From Isoetes taiwanensis (Eukaryota; Streptophyta; Lycopodiopsida; Isoetales; Isoetaceae): a stretch of 64,000 nt of DNA. The notes beneath the pieces are model-generated. The model saw only the letters and a program-made list of their open reading frames with translations, had not been told where the DNA came from and did not search any database. Below are positions 21,546 to 33,600 of the stretch, piece by piece; position 1 is the stretch's first letter; each line of letters opens with the position of its first letter. The position numbers and the translations under genes are program-made. Location of the stretch: contig JAJEKV010000003.1 of NCBI GenBank assembly GCA_021234155.1, positions 14,928,386 to 14,992,385 of the forward strand, read 5' to 3'.

Positions 21546-23885
21546 TGATTTTTTCATCGGCATCAAATAGGAGGGTCAGCCAAAGATAGCTCATCACACC
21601 TTGGGGAACATTGCAATGAAGAAGATGCCTTTTGTTCTCATGAATGCCTCTGCTACATTTTAGAAGGAAGGAAGGAAGGAAGTTTATTTTAACGTCCACG
21701 GAGGCCAGAGGCCTATGAGACGGTACATGCAGAGAACAGGCAAAAAAGCCAAAAACCCCAACACCAAAAACAAACAATGTAACCAGCAAGAGAACCCTAC
21801 TACCGGGATGAAACCCCCTTTAGAGTGAAATGGATATTATTTTTAAGGATATACCTCCTACTTTATTTAGAGTGCTTTTTGATGGCTTATATATAAATAC
21901 TTCCATCAAATATCACTTTGCTTACCTTGTCAAGCTTTGTTCTATGTGTAGGAAAGGAGGGGTAAGCTTGAACCCAAAGAAATGTGTATCTTTATGCTCA
22001 AGAGAAGATCTACTAGGTGATGAAGTCTCTATAAGTGGGATCCAAGTGGCAGCAAACAAAGTAGAGGCCTCGTAGAAGCTCACTCATCCAAGAACTCTCA
22101 AGCAAGTGAAAAGCTTCATAGATATGACTAGCTTTTTGAGAATGTATATGCACACTTTTCACATATTATAAGTCCTATTTCAAGCCTCACAAAGGTGGGT
22201 AAAATGCACAAAAAAATGAAGGTTAATACATACTAGTTGACTCGATTGAAATTTGAGCTGCATTTGAGAAGACCAATGAGCATTCTATTTTGTTGAAATC
22301 CCATGATCCTCAAAAGCCCTTCCAAGTCTACATTATTGTCATTAAGAAAGTCGAGATTGGCATTGCTTCAAGAAGATAGAATAGTTTTATTTACAAGCAA
22401 AATTTGGTCAGAAATTAAACATAGGTACTTGAGGCGTGAGAAGAGTACAACTGTCCTTATGTTCATGACTGATAGGCAAGGACATACATCTCTCTCAAAA
22501 GAGCCACATTCAAGTCCTTATGAAACAAAAAGATCCGTTTAAAGCCAAGCTCTGTAGATGGACATGCAAGGTTCAACCCTATGATATCAGTATTAAGGTG
22601 GTCCATGACGTTAATAATCCAAGTTCATACTTCCTCACATGCCTTTTGGATATGAAAAAGTAGCATTGATACTATTTTGTGGTGTCTCCTGTGAAAGAAG
22701 TAGATTTGTAATAGGATATTAAGAGGTATTTGGAGTGCAATGAGATTCCAAAGGACTTGAATAGCAATCAACAAAGAAGGTTCAAGGAAAAGTGCAACAA
22801 ATTCAGGTCAATAGAAGATGTTTTGTGCAGGATTGACAAGGAAGGAGTGTTGTATTGGTCATAGAGGCGTGCCATAAGGTATGTGTAGAGGCCATTTTGC
22901 TACGGAGACACAACACTTAAGAAGAATCAAAGATCGGGTTTTTCAAAGATTGTTAAAATGTGATTAAATGTTGTCATAAGTGCCAAATCTTTGGCAAAAG
23001 AACTTGCAGCCAATTCTTGCTACTGCCATTACATCTATAGACCCATTCCAAGTGTGGGAACTGGGATTTATAGGTCAAATAGACCCTTCCTCATCTCATA
23101 TATGATAGGGATCTCAATTTTGAACAATGTCATAGCCACATTGCTCTCTATGCTCAAAGTCAATCATACTAAGAGCTCAGTCTATTACCTTGAAGGCACT
23201 GGCCAAGCCGAGTCAACCAACAAGGTACTCAAGTCAATCCTTTTAAAGACCATTTAGTATTTCAAAGAAGGACTGGCATGTCAAACTTCATAATGCTTTA
23301 TGGGCTTATAGAACCACCATCAAGGCAGTAACAAAGGACACACGGTTTTTTTTTTTGTTTAGCCTTATATATGGCATATAATTCATTGTCCTATTTGAGC
23401 TTGAATTGCCCTCCCTAAGATTGACACACAAGACTAACTTGGAGATGAAGGATGCACTAAAGGAAAGATCTGTAAGATTGATCCAATTGGAGGAGCATAG
23501 AGTTGAGGCTAGGCCATGGACCCATACAATGGGCTAGAACAACCCAGAACATCATCAAACATGATGAAAACGTTAGAAAGCTTGGGAAAAAACTAGATGA
23601 AACTATAGCTTGGCCAAGGATGTAGCATCCTTCATGCCTGTTCACAAGCTTCAAAGTACACTTAAGAGCGGTGAGTTGGTGCTCAAGTGGAACAAGGCAA
23701 GAGAAAGCAGTGCTGTCAAGTTTGAGAGCCTAAAAAAAGGTCCATTAGAGGTGATTGGAGCAGCAGGTAGAGATTCGTATTGGTTGAAATATGTCATTGA
23801 AGATAGGGGGTTGCCTAATCCTATAAACATTTTACATTTGAAGAGGTTTTGGCAGCATCATGTTGCCTTAAGCTTATTTGAATAG
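21546..23885 (+). pseudogene. Decayed Ty3 pol (RT, RNase H, integrase remnants)
   Basis: Plus strand in many frames. RT: IAMKKMPFVLMNASATF (counterpart of the [12 protein letters not shown] block), interrupted by a LINE 3' end, then RVLFDGLYI, GVSLNPKKCVSLC and GIQVAANKVEA. RNase H-like pieces lie at about 22240-22540. Integrase: EGTGQAESTNKVLKSIL near 23200 (the Q.E..N....LK pattern of the third catalytic motif). The C-terminal segment has FESLKKGPLEVIGAAGRDSYWLKY and NILHLKRFW at 23740-23860, the Ty3 GPF/Y-type end. A Ty3-like 3' region with GCTGAGGATAGTATCAAGGC follows near 24072. Confidence 0.8.
21664..21825 (-). mobile_element. LINE 3' UTR-only copy (family A)
   Basis: Minus strand contains just the last about 160 bp of the family: AAAGGGGGTTTCATCCCGGTAGTAGGG, then CATAGGCC-TCT-GGCCTCCGTGGACG and a TTCC tail (21664-21682). 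The hairpin arms AGGCC/GGCCT are intact (21702-21706, 21710-21714 on plus). It splits the Ty3 RT directly after ATF. Confidence 0.8.
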
Positions 23886-26151
23886 GATTAGCTTACGTTT
23901 AGTTAGTAGGATGCAATAGGAAGAAAACATCAAAAATATAATAAATATATAGTTTATCATACCCACATTGGACCTTGAAGGTCATGAAATTTACATTTGA
24001 CTAATTTTCATAAGCAGACTATGATGAGAGTCCACTGCCTTGATATATAAACCAAGATCATGTGGCCTCATGCTGAGGATAGTATCAAGGCATGACTCGT
24101 CAATTTCAAATTTATCATGAATATCCGAGTATGCAGAAAATGGTAAGTATAGTCATGTTAGATAGTGGTATAAGTGTTGCTTTGGTTAATTGCAGCTAGT
24201 TAAGTTCAACCTTGAAAGATCTAAAATGTCTCATGCATTTCAAGTATATACTGCTAAAACTAACTCAAGATTAGTAAAAAACATGCAGTTTGCAGCCAAT
24301 ACAATGCCATAAACTCGAGTTCTTGATACCAAAGTTTGCTATTTCCATGAAAGAGCATTTGTCACACTCTTTTTCACATTCCATACTCATTCACATGCCA
24401 TTCTTCCACCCATACATATGTTCATATCATGTTGCTGCCATCTATGCAATAACATCAATCTATTACACTAATGAACACTTTGTCATGTGCAGGTTCACCC
24501 TCCAGTACTTCCATAATATGATAATCTGCTCAAAGTTGTCCAATATCCATGTAAACCACCTCTATTTCATCACCTCCAATCACTTACATCAAGTGCCATC
24601 ATACCTCCATATAGCAACTGTATTTTGCCAACCATACATTCATTTGTTACGTAGGTCCACCACATTCATACTTCCATGATCATTTGCACATCATTTGGCC
24701 TACCTTATCTTGCTCCTATTTCTCATGAAAACCATGTTGCCAACCATTTTCCCACATTGACAACCATTAGAGACTCTTGTGAACTCACATTTAGTTCAAG
24801 AGGTTGGGGGCCAGCCTATCTTTCTTACTAAAATGGGATGGGTTTGGGAAACATGCAAAAACGCCGCATGTGCAGATGCATGCAGCGTTCCCTTTAAGTT
24901 GCGGCTTCTCTTGCGGGAGGCGAGCTGGCAGCATTTATGCCAGTTTTTTGAACTGGCCGAGGTGTTTGACATTGCGTTCCCTCTTCCGCCTATGGCATGC
25001 TGGTGCAAATTTTGAAGTCGGTGGCAGACACCCTTTGAGGAATTCGTATTAAAGCTCGAATTTCTCACTCCCTACTAGGTTTTGGGGTTTCAACATTTTG
25101 ACGCCTCAGCAATATTGCATTCGTGCACCACTGGTTCTTGAGCTGGGTTTGATGTGTTGGATCCTGCATTTCACTTAGCTTAGATGAGCCTCTTCTATGC
25201 TTCATTATTTTCTTTGTTTACCAGATCTGATCCTAACTTGCAAAACCTGTTCATTAGCAGCTTGAGGTCTGATGTGAAAGCTTCTTTCGTGTCTCGGAGG
25301 GTTCGTGATCCTCTTCTATGTTTTCCACCACCAGTGATTCTGGATTTTATGTCCAACTTTCTCATTTTTCCATGGTATCTGCCTCTGAATATTGCGGAAT
25401 TGTACCTGGCTCTAGATGTGCGGCAGTCAAATGAAATTTGATAAGCACTTTTGTGAAGAGTAAGAGCTTATACCCTGCTATTATATATTGCAGATGTTGT
25501 TTTATTAACTATTAATGGGGTAAAGCTGGTGTTTTCTAATATGCAAAGATAATTTCTTTTTATTCTGTGTTGTTTTCAGGCTCATGGGCATTCCCAAGAA
25601 GAGACAGTGCAGCATACTGGTAGAAGAGATGGACATAATATACTGGCAGGATAGGTAGAAAAGATGGACATAATATACTGGCATGATGCTTTTATGATAT
25701 ATTAAAAGCTCCAAAGATGAAAATCGATCGGTTTCAGGCTCCAGCTTTTTAATTCCAAGTTCAACGATTTTGCATTTTTTTTTTCTTATTTTATTTTACA
25801 ATTCGTCAAGTTCCTTATTTCTTCTGAAGCATATCAGTTTGTGCATCTTCAAAACTCTTTAAAGTAAAAATCTTAATCTTGGCTCTCTTCTTTAGGTTGT
25901 TTTGTTATACCAAATCTTGACGCTACATATTCTGATTCTAATTCGATGATGTGTCTCTGATGTTAGGGCTTTTGGTGGTTTGGTAGTTTGGCGACTCGGA
26001 TATGTCGACGTGACACAGTTCGACTATAGGAAATGTAGCCATTTGCCAGATTTGTCCATGTCTCCCATTTTTTCGATGCCATTGCTTTCTCGGATTGGAA
26101 TATTGGGAAATTTTGGTTTTTGTCTTCTCAATTTCTATTTTCCATATGTCA
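23886..26151. other. No gene recognised
   Basis: The first about 300 bp look like the 3' end of the Ty3 remnant. The rest holds only short open frames without recognisable motifs. 24780-25080 is more GC-rich and ends GGTTTTGGGGTTTCAAC, so it could include a 5' UTR or LTR part. A 29-bp motif (AAGATGGACATAATATACTGGCA type) is repeated at about 25628-25650 and 25661-25685. Confidence 0.4.
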
Positions 26152-27768
26152 AAAGATTTATTGCTTTCATTGATTTAACAAAAGCTTTCGATCGGGTTAG
26201 ACGCACAGATCTAGTATCCAGATTAAATGAGCTACAGGTGCCAAAAGAGCTCCAATATGCGGTACTTTGTTTATACAAGCGTGTTATGATTGAGCTCTCT
26301 TTTCCTTACAATGGTCCAGACCAAATAGAGAATACAATAGGTGTAAAACAAGGATGCCCTTGTTCACCGACGCTTTTTGGTCTTTATATTGATGAGCTAG
26401 AAGGGTGGATGGCTAGACTTGGGGGTGTCGGAGCCAAACTTGGTAAGTATTCAATCCAATTACTTTTGTTTGCAGATGATATTGTGCTAATCTCAAAAAC
26501 TGGAAGTGGGCTGCAGCATCACTTGAATGTACTAAGCGCTTTTTGTGAGCAGAAAAAAATGCAAATCAATTTGAAAAAATAAAAAATAATGGCCATTGGG
26601 GGTAAAGATGATACAATCTTTGAGGTTGGAGGGATGGCGCCTGAAAAGGTACATGTTTATAAATATCTAGGAATTGACATGACCAGTAATTACAGATGGC
26701 TCACAGCCGCTCTTAAGCGTGCATCTGGAGGGATGAGAGCTCTCTATGGTCTGATTCACACATGCAACTCAAACAATTTTGAGCATTGGCAAATTCGGAG
26801 ACTGCTTTTTGGAATTCAGGTAAGGCCTGTTGTTCTTTATGGTTGCCCAATTTGGGGCCCTGGGCTTTCCCTCAGAGGTTGGAATAAAATAGAACAGGTC
26901 CAGAAAAGATTTTTGCTTCTTGAACTTGGAGTTAAGCCTCAGACTCCATATTGCATGCTGCTTGCCGAGTCAGGTCTATTACCTCTAGAAGTTGAAGCTT
27001 TGATTAGAACGATCACTTATATAAACAGAGTTTTGGCAATGGAGCAGGATAGGCTCCCCTATATGGCATTGCAGCAATCTAAAAATAAAGGCTGGTATGT
27101 TTGATGCCTTCTTGAAATGGGCGTAAAATGGCTTGGCTTGAATACCGGCCGGTTTCGAAAAATTCGAGAGATAAGAGCTTTTGTGACAGAAAGAGCACTG
27201 AGCAAGCTATGGAAGATTGGGGATACAGGTAATACAAAGAAACAATTTTACCTAGCTGAGATTAATTCTCTGCAGGATTACAAGGAACAAAATTATTTGA
27301 TGTCACATATTAGCCGCAAGAACCGGATGTATATCTCTCAATTGAGGCTTTCTTCTCACCATTTGCACATTGAGACAGGTAGGTGGTATGGAACGCCTTT
27401 GCACGAAAGGTATTGTGTTGGATGCTTTGAACCGGTGCCAGAATCAGAGCATCATACATTTATGGAATGTTCCTCCTATAACATATCAGGAAAAAATATG
27501 GTATAGAGGTAAACACTTTAAGAGATCTTTTTGCAGTATCACCACATACTTTAAGCACATACATCCGAGATGTTTGGAAGGAGAGAGCAGACATAATTGA
27601 TCTGTATAATTTAATGCTTAATTTTGATATAAATAGCGCCTTGGATTAGTGCGCTTAGATTTTACTCAAACTTTTGTAATGGTTTGCCATAGAGGCCTGA
27701 GGGCCTAATTGGCTTGATAAATTCATATCATATCATATCATATCATATCATATCATATCATATCATAT
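26152..27768 (+). mobile_element. 5'-truncated LINE (family B) with (ATATC)n tail
   Basis: It starts inside RT at FIAFIDLTKAFDRVRR and continues GVKQGCPCSPTLFGLYIDELE, LLLFADDIVLIS (catalytic ADD), YKYLGIDMTSNYRW, LYGCPIWGPG, FLLLELGVKPQTPY and the C-terminal zinc motif CVGCFEPVPESEHHTFMEC. The whole stretch is one frame with only two stops, TAA at 26580-26582 and TGA at 27102-27104. The second falls where the related LINE at 49545-53885 also has a stop. The 3' end has AGGCC-TGAG-GGCCT (27693-27706) and a tail of ATATC units (27724-27768). Confidence 0.92.
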
Positions 27769-28204
27769 ATAAACAGAAATGCAATGCAATTGTCTTGCAA
27801 GTAGAAATTTGACCTGCTGCCTCTGTTAGTGTTGGAATTATTCATACTGTTTTATCTATTAAACAAAAGATGTGTCTTTGCAGGTTAGCATGCTCTTATA
27901 ACCATTTTTACCTGTAGTTTTCAATCCTCAAATTCTGGTATTGTTCTATGCTACCAGGGCAAATGGATTTGAGTGGCTGCGCATGTTATTAGGCTGTTTT
28001 GTGTATGTATTTAAGATTCAATCGTGATTAGGCTTCTTGGATTCTAAAATGTGCAGCATGCGATACAATGCAATTTTTCGCATCGCAATGTAGCATGTGA
28101 GAAACTTGGAATCATTTGATTATTTTGTTTATGTGGAATTGGCCCAGCATGTGGGAAACCTTGAATCATCACATTTATTGCTTTAATTTTCAAAGAGAAA
28201 TGTG

Positions 28205-29680
28205 TTTTTTTTTTGAAGGACGTGAGGCTCTTTTTATTGACAATAACAGGCACAATACACAATGCACAGACAGGAATAAAACCCTAGTGGATAGGCTGAC
28301 CCAACTAGGCAAAAACACCCATCTATGCATAAGAAGAACACCGTAAATACGTCTGCCAAATTATCTCTTTTTTATCATCAGCTAGAGATGAGCAACGATA
28401 AACTTTAGTGATCTTCTGCTGAGCACAATGGAGAAGCTGCTGATCAGAGATGTGTGCACCTTGGAAAATACACAAATGTCCACAAAATCCAACTAGAAGC
28501 AAGATGAAATGCCCCCTTATGCAAGTTAGGCCAAACAGGGGGATAAAGTGCAAGTAGGATCTCCTGGCTAGTAAGAGACACACTGAAAAGAGTGAACAAC
28601 CACTCCCAAGCAAGCCGTAGATGATCGCATAAGAAGAAGCAGTGTTCAATAGTTTCAACACGTTGGCCACAGAGAGGGCAACGATCTGAGACGCTAGGGT
28701 TCATCTTGTGAACCAAGGCATTCACTCGAACACATCTATGGAGAATTTGCCATCGCAGCACTGACACTTTAGGGTGGAGCAATTTATCCCATGTCCACAT
28801 CCAAACACCTTTCCACTGTGGTTGAGGAACCTGAAGATGCCAGTGCTGGGATGGGGGAAGAGGCTCACAATCTAAAAGCAGCCTATACGTGGAAGAAACA
28901 AACTTTTCTGGCTTAAGACGTGCATCACATATCCAAATAGGCACATCAGCCTATGGTTGCTGCACAATGGATGGCAAAAAATCAGCCACCCCAGCCCAGA
29001 TTTGCCGATCCCATCTGTATAACAGAAATCTCGTCTGAAAAGCCTCCCATGACAAAAGATGACCAGAATCATACCAAGCTGCAATCGTTAAAACCCCATC
29101 TAGCCGCCAACGCCGTTGGGTCTTTGGATGTACAAGTGCACATAAAGGCTGCTGATCATGCATACCTTGCTGGGGAAGCCACCAACATGACATTGACAAT
29201 GAAGCACAAGCTTGGGGATTAACATGGAATAAAGATCTAACCGCATCCCAGGAAGCAAGCAGACCTTTAAGGAATGGGGAAGCATTTGGATATGGATGCA
29301 GAGGATACAACAAGGCCCATGGGAGACTAGGCTTGATAGTTGTCTTGTGAAAGGGGAGACACTGCAGAAGTGATTGCCGCACCAACCTTAAGCCAGGAGA
29401 GTCATCCTTACCAAGGAGGAGCCTCCAAATTAACTTTGAAATCATGACATGGCTTTGCAGACAGAAGTCCAACATTCCAAGGCCACCAGCCCGCCTTAGG
29501 CTTGATGCACTTAGCCCAGGATACCTTAACAACAGCACCTTCTGAGGTACCACCCCAGATGAAATTCCTGACAATATAGACGATCTCATTCATCTTACAT
29601 TGAGGAGCCAAAAGACAGATGCCATATAGACATGGGTGTTGCCGAGGACGGATCTTGCAACTGTGATCCTACCAGGCAAA
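28205..29680 (-). mobile_element. 5'-truncated plant L1 LINE with poly(A) tail
   Basis: Minus strand C-terminal ORF2: RAGGLGMLDFCLQSHVMISKL, WRLDGVLTIAAWYD, then the zf-RVT domain KVSVLRWQILHRCVRVNAL with CPLCGQRVETIEHCFFLC (C-x2-C...H...C). One stop lies near 28951. A run of ten T on plus at 28205-28214 is the poly(A) tail. GAAATGTG occurs both before the tail (28197-28204) and after the 5' end (29681-29688) as a short target duplication. A different lineage from the hairpin-tailed LINEs around it. Confidence 0.88.
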
Positions 29681-30698
29681 GAAATGTGTGGTTATCACAT
29701 TATTTTGACTATCGTTCTCAAATATATCTGTGCTCTCCATCTTGGCAAGTTAGAGGTATTATATAGTGACTTTATATTTAGCTCTTTATTTGTTCATATT
29801 CTCATCATCTGCTTGATAGATGTAGAATCTGAAGTGTTTTTTTAATTGGAGAATCGAAATGGTAGAGAAATTTGGCTATGGTTTCAACAAGGTAAAGACA
29901 TATAAGATTAGTTCATTGCGTGTTTACACTTAAAAACAAGGTTTGCTTTCATCTTTCATGGGGATGTACATTTCCTATTACTATTCAACTACACTCATAC
30001 ACTATGCCTTTCTGCCCATTTCACCTACATAGATTCTATAAATTCTATTGTAGCTGCAGAGTCTAATACCCTAAACCCATTCTACATGTTTTCGAGGAAT
30101 GCCTGGCATCGCCGGGCACACGTTTCTAGTCTTTCTTAATTTGGCATGATGCTGCCACATTTTGGTAGCATAGAAGAGCTACATGCATACATCACACATT
30201 TTGCCAATATTTAACCTGAATACATGTGTGCATGAGCTAGTTGAACATGGATCTTGAAGACATTCATCATTTGGCAACTTATAGAAGACTTTTTCATGTG
30301 AAGAACCAAGGGTGGGCATTGATTGGCACCATATCGGCATTGCATTAAGGATTTTCGACCATCTAGAGCAGTTTGAAGACTTGACGTTGAATCTTGAATA
30401 CCCCCATGCTAAGTTTGGAAACCCTCGAGTTACATCCGTATTCTGCTAAATTCAAGCTTTTGGCATAAAAGCACGATTTAATTAATTCGAGAATTTCGGA
30501 ATTCTCGTTTAGCATGAAATAGGTTCTTGGGTGTCTATAAAACACCGCAAATGGTTGCAGCGGAGTAAAAGTTGACGTTTTTTCCGCTGCTTTTTGGGCA
30601 CAAACAGCGACGTATCCGATTTGGACATGTATAAGGCTTTCCCAAGCTCCTTCGGGAGCAAGAGCGGTCCACAGGAAAGATTGAAAACACTCAGCAGG
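29681..30698. other. No gene recognised; one inverted repeat
   Basis: Only short open frames. GCAGCGGA (30557-30564) and TCCGCTGC (30583-30590) form an 8-bp inverted repeat around an 18-bp loop. The left border of the transposon carrying the methyltransferase should lie here, but I could not find terminal inverted repeats. Confidence 0.4.
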
Positions 30699-30818
30699 AT
30701 CGCCACGGCGAAGATTTGAAGCTGCCTAGGCAGCCGATGGATGTAATATTACAATTCCGTTAAGCTCTTCACATGGATAAAAAGAATTGAAAGTGATAAT
30801 GAGGATCGCGGTGGCGAA
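30699..30818. repeat. Two near-copies of the ATCGC-N4-GCGA dyad
   Basis: ATCGCCACGGCGAA (30699-30712) and ATCGCGGTGGCGAA (30805-30818). Both fit the ATCGC-N4-GCGAT pattern except for the last base and both carry A there. They lie just beyond the 3' end of the methyltransferase-like gene. Confidence 0.7.
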
Positions 30819-30939
30819 CATTGTGAGTTGTCGTGTGAAGGAATGTTTAGACAAAATAACTGAAATAGTAAACTCAAAGCATTGTAATTTGTATTCCTCA
30901 AACATTTCAATGTACATTTCTTTGCCATGTGGGCAGAAA

Positions 30940-33600
30940 TTAGTCCATCTGTGTCTCAGGTACAACACCGAGCTCAGCAGCTATCCTAGCTACATGTTCC
31001 TGCCCCCTTTGGAAACGATCTTCTGTGTCCATCTCAGTGTAGCCTGTTTTATCTGGGATTTCTACAGACATGGCCTGCGCAAGGAGTTGGACATGTGGAT
31101 CCGGTCCTTCAGTGTCAGTATCCATGGGGGTCCCTTCGACATCTGCGCCACTCTGCTCAGCACATGCGATATCGGGTGCATGGAAGAGTTTGGTTTTTTT
31201 CATTGCTGGAACCTGATGCTCTTGTGTGCCTGATGGCTCACCCTCTTGATCCGCAGGGTCCATACCTACGTATTCGAAACTCGACCCGCCTGTCAAGAAA
31301 GGCATGTAGGCATCAAATTTTTCATTTAAAGCCCCCAATTTTTGAAACACGGGCTCTAGCGCAGAAATACCTTTCTCAGTAGCCTCCAGAAGTCTTTTCG
31401 TTTCCTGCATTCTTTCCTCGTAGCTTTTCTCATCCATTTGATCCAAGATTGAATCGATGTTAGATATATCTGTTTGTTGGGTAATGTTTAAATTGATCGC
31501 ATTAGGATCATTCTCAGGCTCTGCCTTATCCTCGTCATCTGTCTCCCCAGCGCCCTGTCTGACCATTTTTTCGAGCTTATCCAGGAAAGCCCTCAGAAAT
31601 CGGCACACTTTACCCTGGCTTTCGAAAGCAATACTCTTCTTTCCCTGCAGTAAGGCGACACGAGAAGCAGTACCTGCTGAGAAGAAATCAAGAACACAAC
31701 CATCCTTCGGCACAAGCTTGTCAACCAGGTAGTAGGCATATGATGTCCTCAACTGGCACTTCATCACGTGGTCACCTTCCATTCCGACAAACTTGTACCT
31801 GGGTTTACCCGTGAAATATGTCTGCCATTTCTTCTTCATTTTCTCATCAGTATCTTCGTCACCACTGACAGGCATTGGTGGCAAGGGCGTCTTCTGTGGT
31901 GCAGCGCACACCTGTGTCAAACGAAGCTCCAGCTCCGGCATAATCGCGTTCACCCTGGAGTCGCTTCTGTTGATGCACATATGGGTGATGTAATACTGAT
32001 ATTCCTTCACCCTTTTCTTGTTCACATATCCCGGCTCGTCATATGTACCTACAGAAATATGGGACCCGCCTTGAATCTGTTTTTGACTGTACAAGCAATC
32101 TGGCAAGTTCACAGACCGCATCAGAATCACAAGGTGATAAATGTTAGCAGTTGTCATGCTGGATATTCGTGTGAAGAGTTCCATGTATTTTTTGCACGTC
32201 CATAATGCAGACAATCCTCTAATGTCTATGAACACCATAGTTGCGTTCTCAGATACTGGAGTGGAGGTAGGAATCCCTTCCTTTGTTACAGCATGCACAA
32301 CATTTTTCTTCTCCTTGATCTTGATAGCCTCTTCAGGTTTCAAAATCGATCTAATGGGTTCTAGAAATGCAACGGGCAAATTACCCACAACATGTTCCTT
32401 ATTGTAATTGGCTTTCACGTACTCTGTATCCGAATCAGATATATCCAGAATCCGCTGTTCCGTGAAAGCAGGAAAGTCAGAAAGCAACTCCTCCCAAAAA
32501 GTGTAATCTTTAAGCAAATGTGGAAGCGTATGACAAAATCTCTTTCCGCATGAAGCCGAGGCTTCTAATATCAATGGCGCTGGCTGGCGGCAATTAAACT
32601 GCCATGATATCCGCTTTGCACCTTAACGTATGTCTTTTCCTTCCAAAATCTCATCGAGTAGCCGAGAAGCCTCGCATTAGACATGCCTCGAAGGTATCTT
32701 AACCATGTTTTGTTGAAGAAGTCCTTCGAGGGCTTATCGGGAAAATCTCCATGCTCATCACAAAGCTTCTTGTTGACCCATCCGCTTGGCCACTTCCATT
32801 AACTTTCTCAAAACCCGGCTCCTCCATAAAAAAATAAATTGCTTCTCGCCCTTTAGCTCCTTCACCTTTAACGTTGTGGTAGCTATCTCGTGGAAGTCCT
32901 ACAAAACAAATGGTTAGGAAAATCATGCGCACATGTCTTTGAGCAAAGATAATAAAAATACCTTCCATCTTTGAGGTGGTGGCGCGTACCAATGGGACCT
33001 TGAGGAGGACAACCATATGCTTTATGTTGATGCCGTAGTCTGTTGAAGCTTCTCTAACAATGGCTCTCTCTCAGATATCAAAGTGTTAGCGATGACTTCA
33101 TTGCAATCAATGCTCAACTCAATATATTCTCTATCTCATCAAGTTTCCGTTAAGCACTCTTGTTCTTCTCCTCGCAGCGTAGGCTTTAGCAAAACTCCAT
33201 CTGCCGTTCCCCGTTCTCCAACAAGACAAAGATATAGCTTGAGTTGCACATATCTTGTGGTTACCGGATATTATCCAAAATTTCTTGCCCTTCAAGTCAT
33301 CCTCTCGTACTCCATGTGATCTTTTTCCCGAAATAATGTGCACTTGTAAGTTAGGCGACCACAAACCGAAATCATGAACAATAACAATCACCGTAATGGG
33401 GTCGAAGGGGACAACATCGGGGGTGAGAGCACCTCCGTAGGATACGCCTTGAAACTCTTCACGAGAGTCCGCGACGTTAATCGCTTTGAACGCATTCGAT
33501 CGCGGAGAGGTTAGCGTGAGCTGGTTCGCAATCGAATATTGAAACCTTCATAAACCCGTTCACACCCAAGCGGGTAGAACCGCTTGAATTGTTCAAGCTT
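30940..33600 (-). pseudogene. ParB-like plus DNA methyltransferase-like protein of a mobile element, decayed
   Basis: Minus strand, in at least five frame segments. About 33585-33390: LEQFKRFYPLGCERVYEG, then SPRSNAFKAINVADSREEF. About 33390-33150: PFDPITVIVIVHDFGLWSP and KKFWIISGNHKICATQA, which resembles the GNHR..A motif of ParB-like domains. About 33100-32950: ELSIDCNEVIANTLISERE and KVPLVRATTSKMEG, then an intron-like gap GTATTT...TTTGTAG (about 32961-32901). About 32900-32620: LPRDSYHNVKGEGAKGREA, SGWVNKKLCDEHGDFPDKPS, RYLRGMSNARLLGYSMRFWK, with single-base frame breaks near 32800 and 32625. From about 32620 to 30940 one long frame. Near 32230 it has MVFIDIRGLSALW where DPPY would be expected, and near 31700 VLDFFSAGTASRVALLQG, an altered SAM-binding motif of N4/N6 DNA methyltransferases, then an acidic C-terminus. 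ParB followed by a methyltransferase is known from phages and bacteria. Confidence 0.7.

Noticed and set aside
24290-24679. 129-codon frame rich in H, Y and I
   Set aside because: Composition follows the local AT-rich CATA/CACAT pattern; no domain, no context.
30557-30590. Terminal inverted repeat of the methyltransferase element
   Set aside because: The inverted repeat is local (both arms within 34 bp); no partner was found near the right side of the element.
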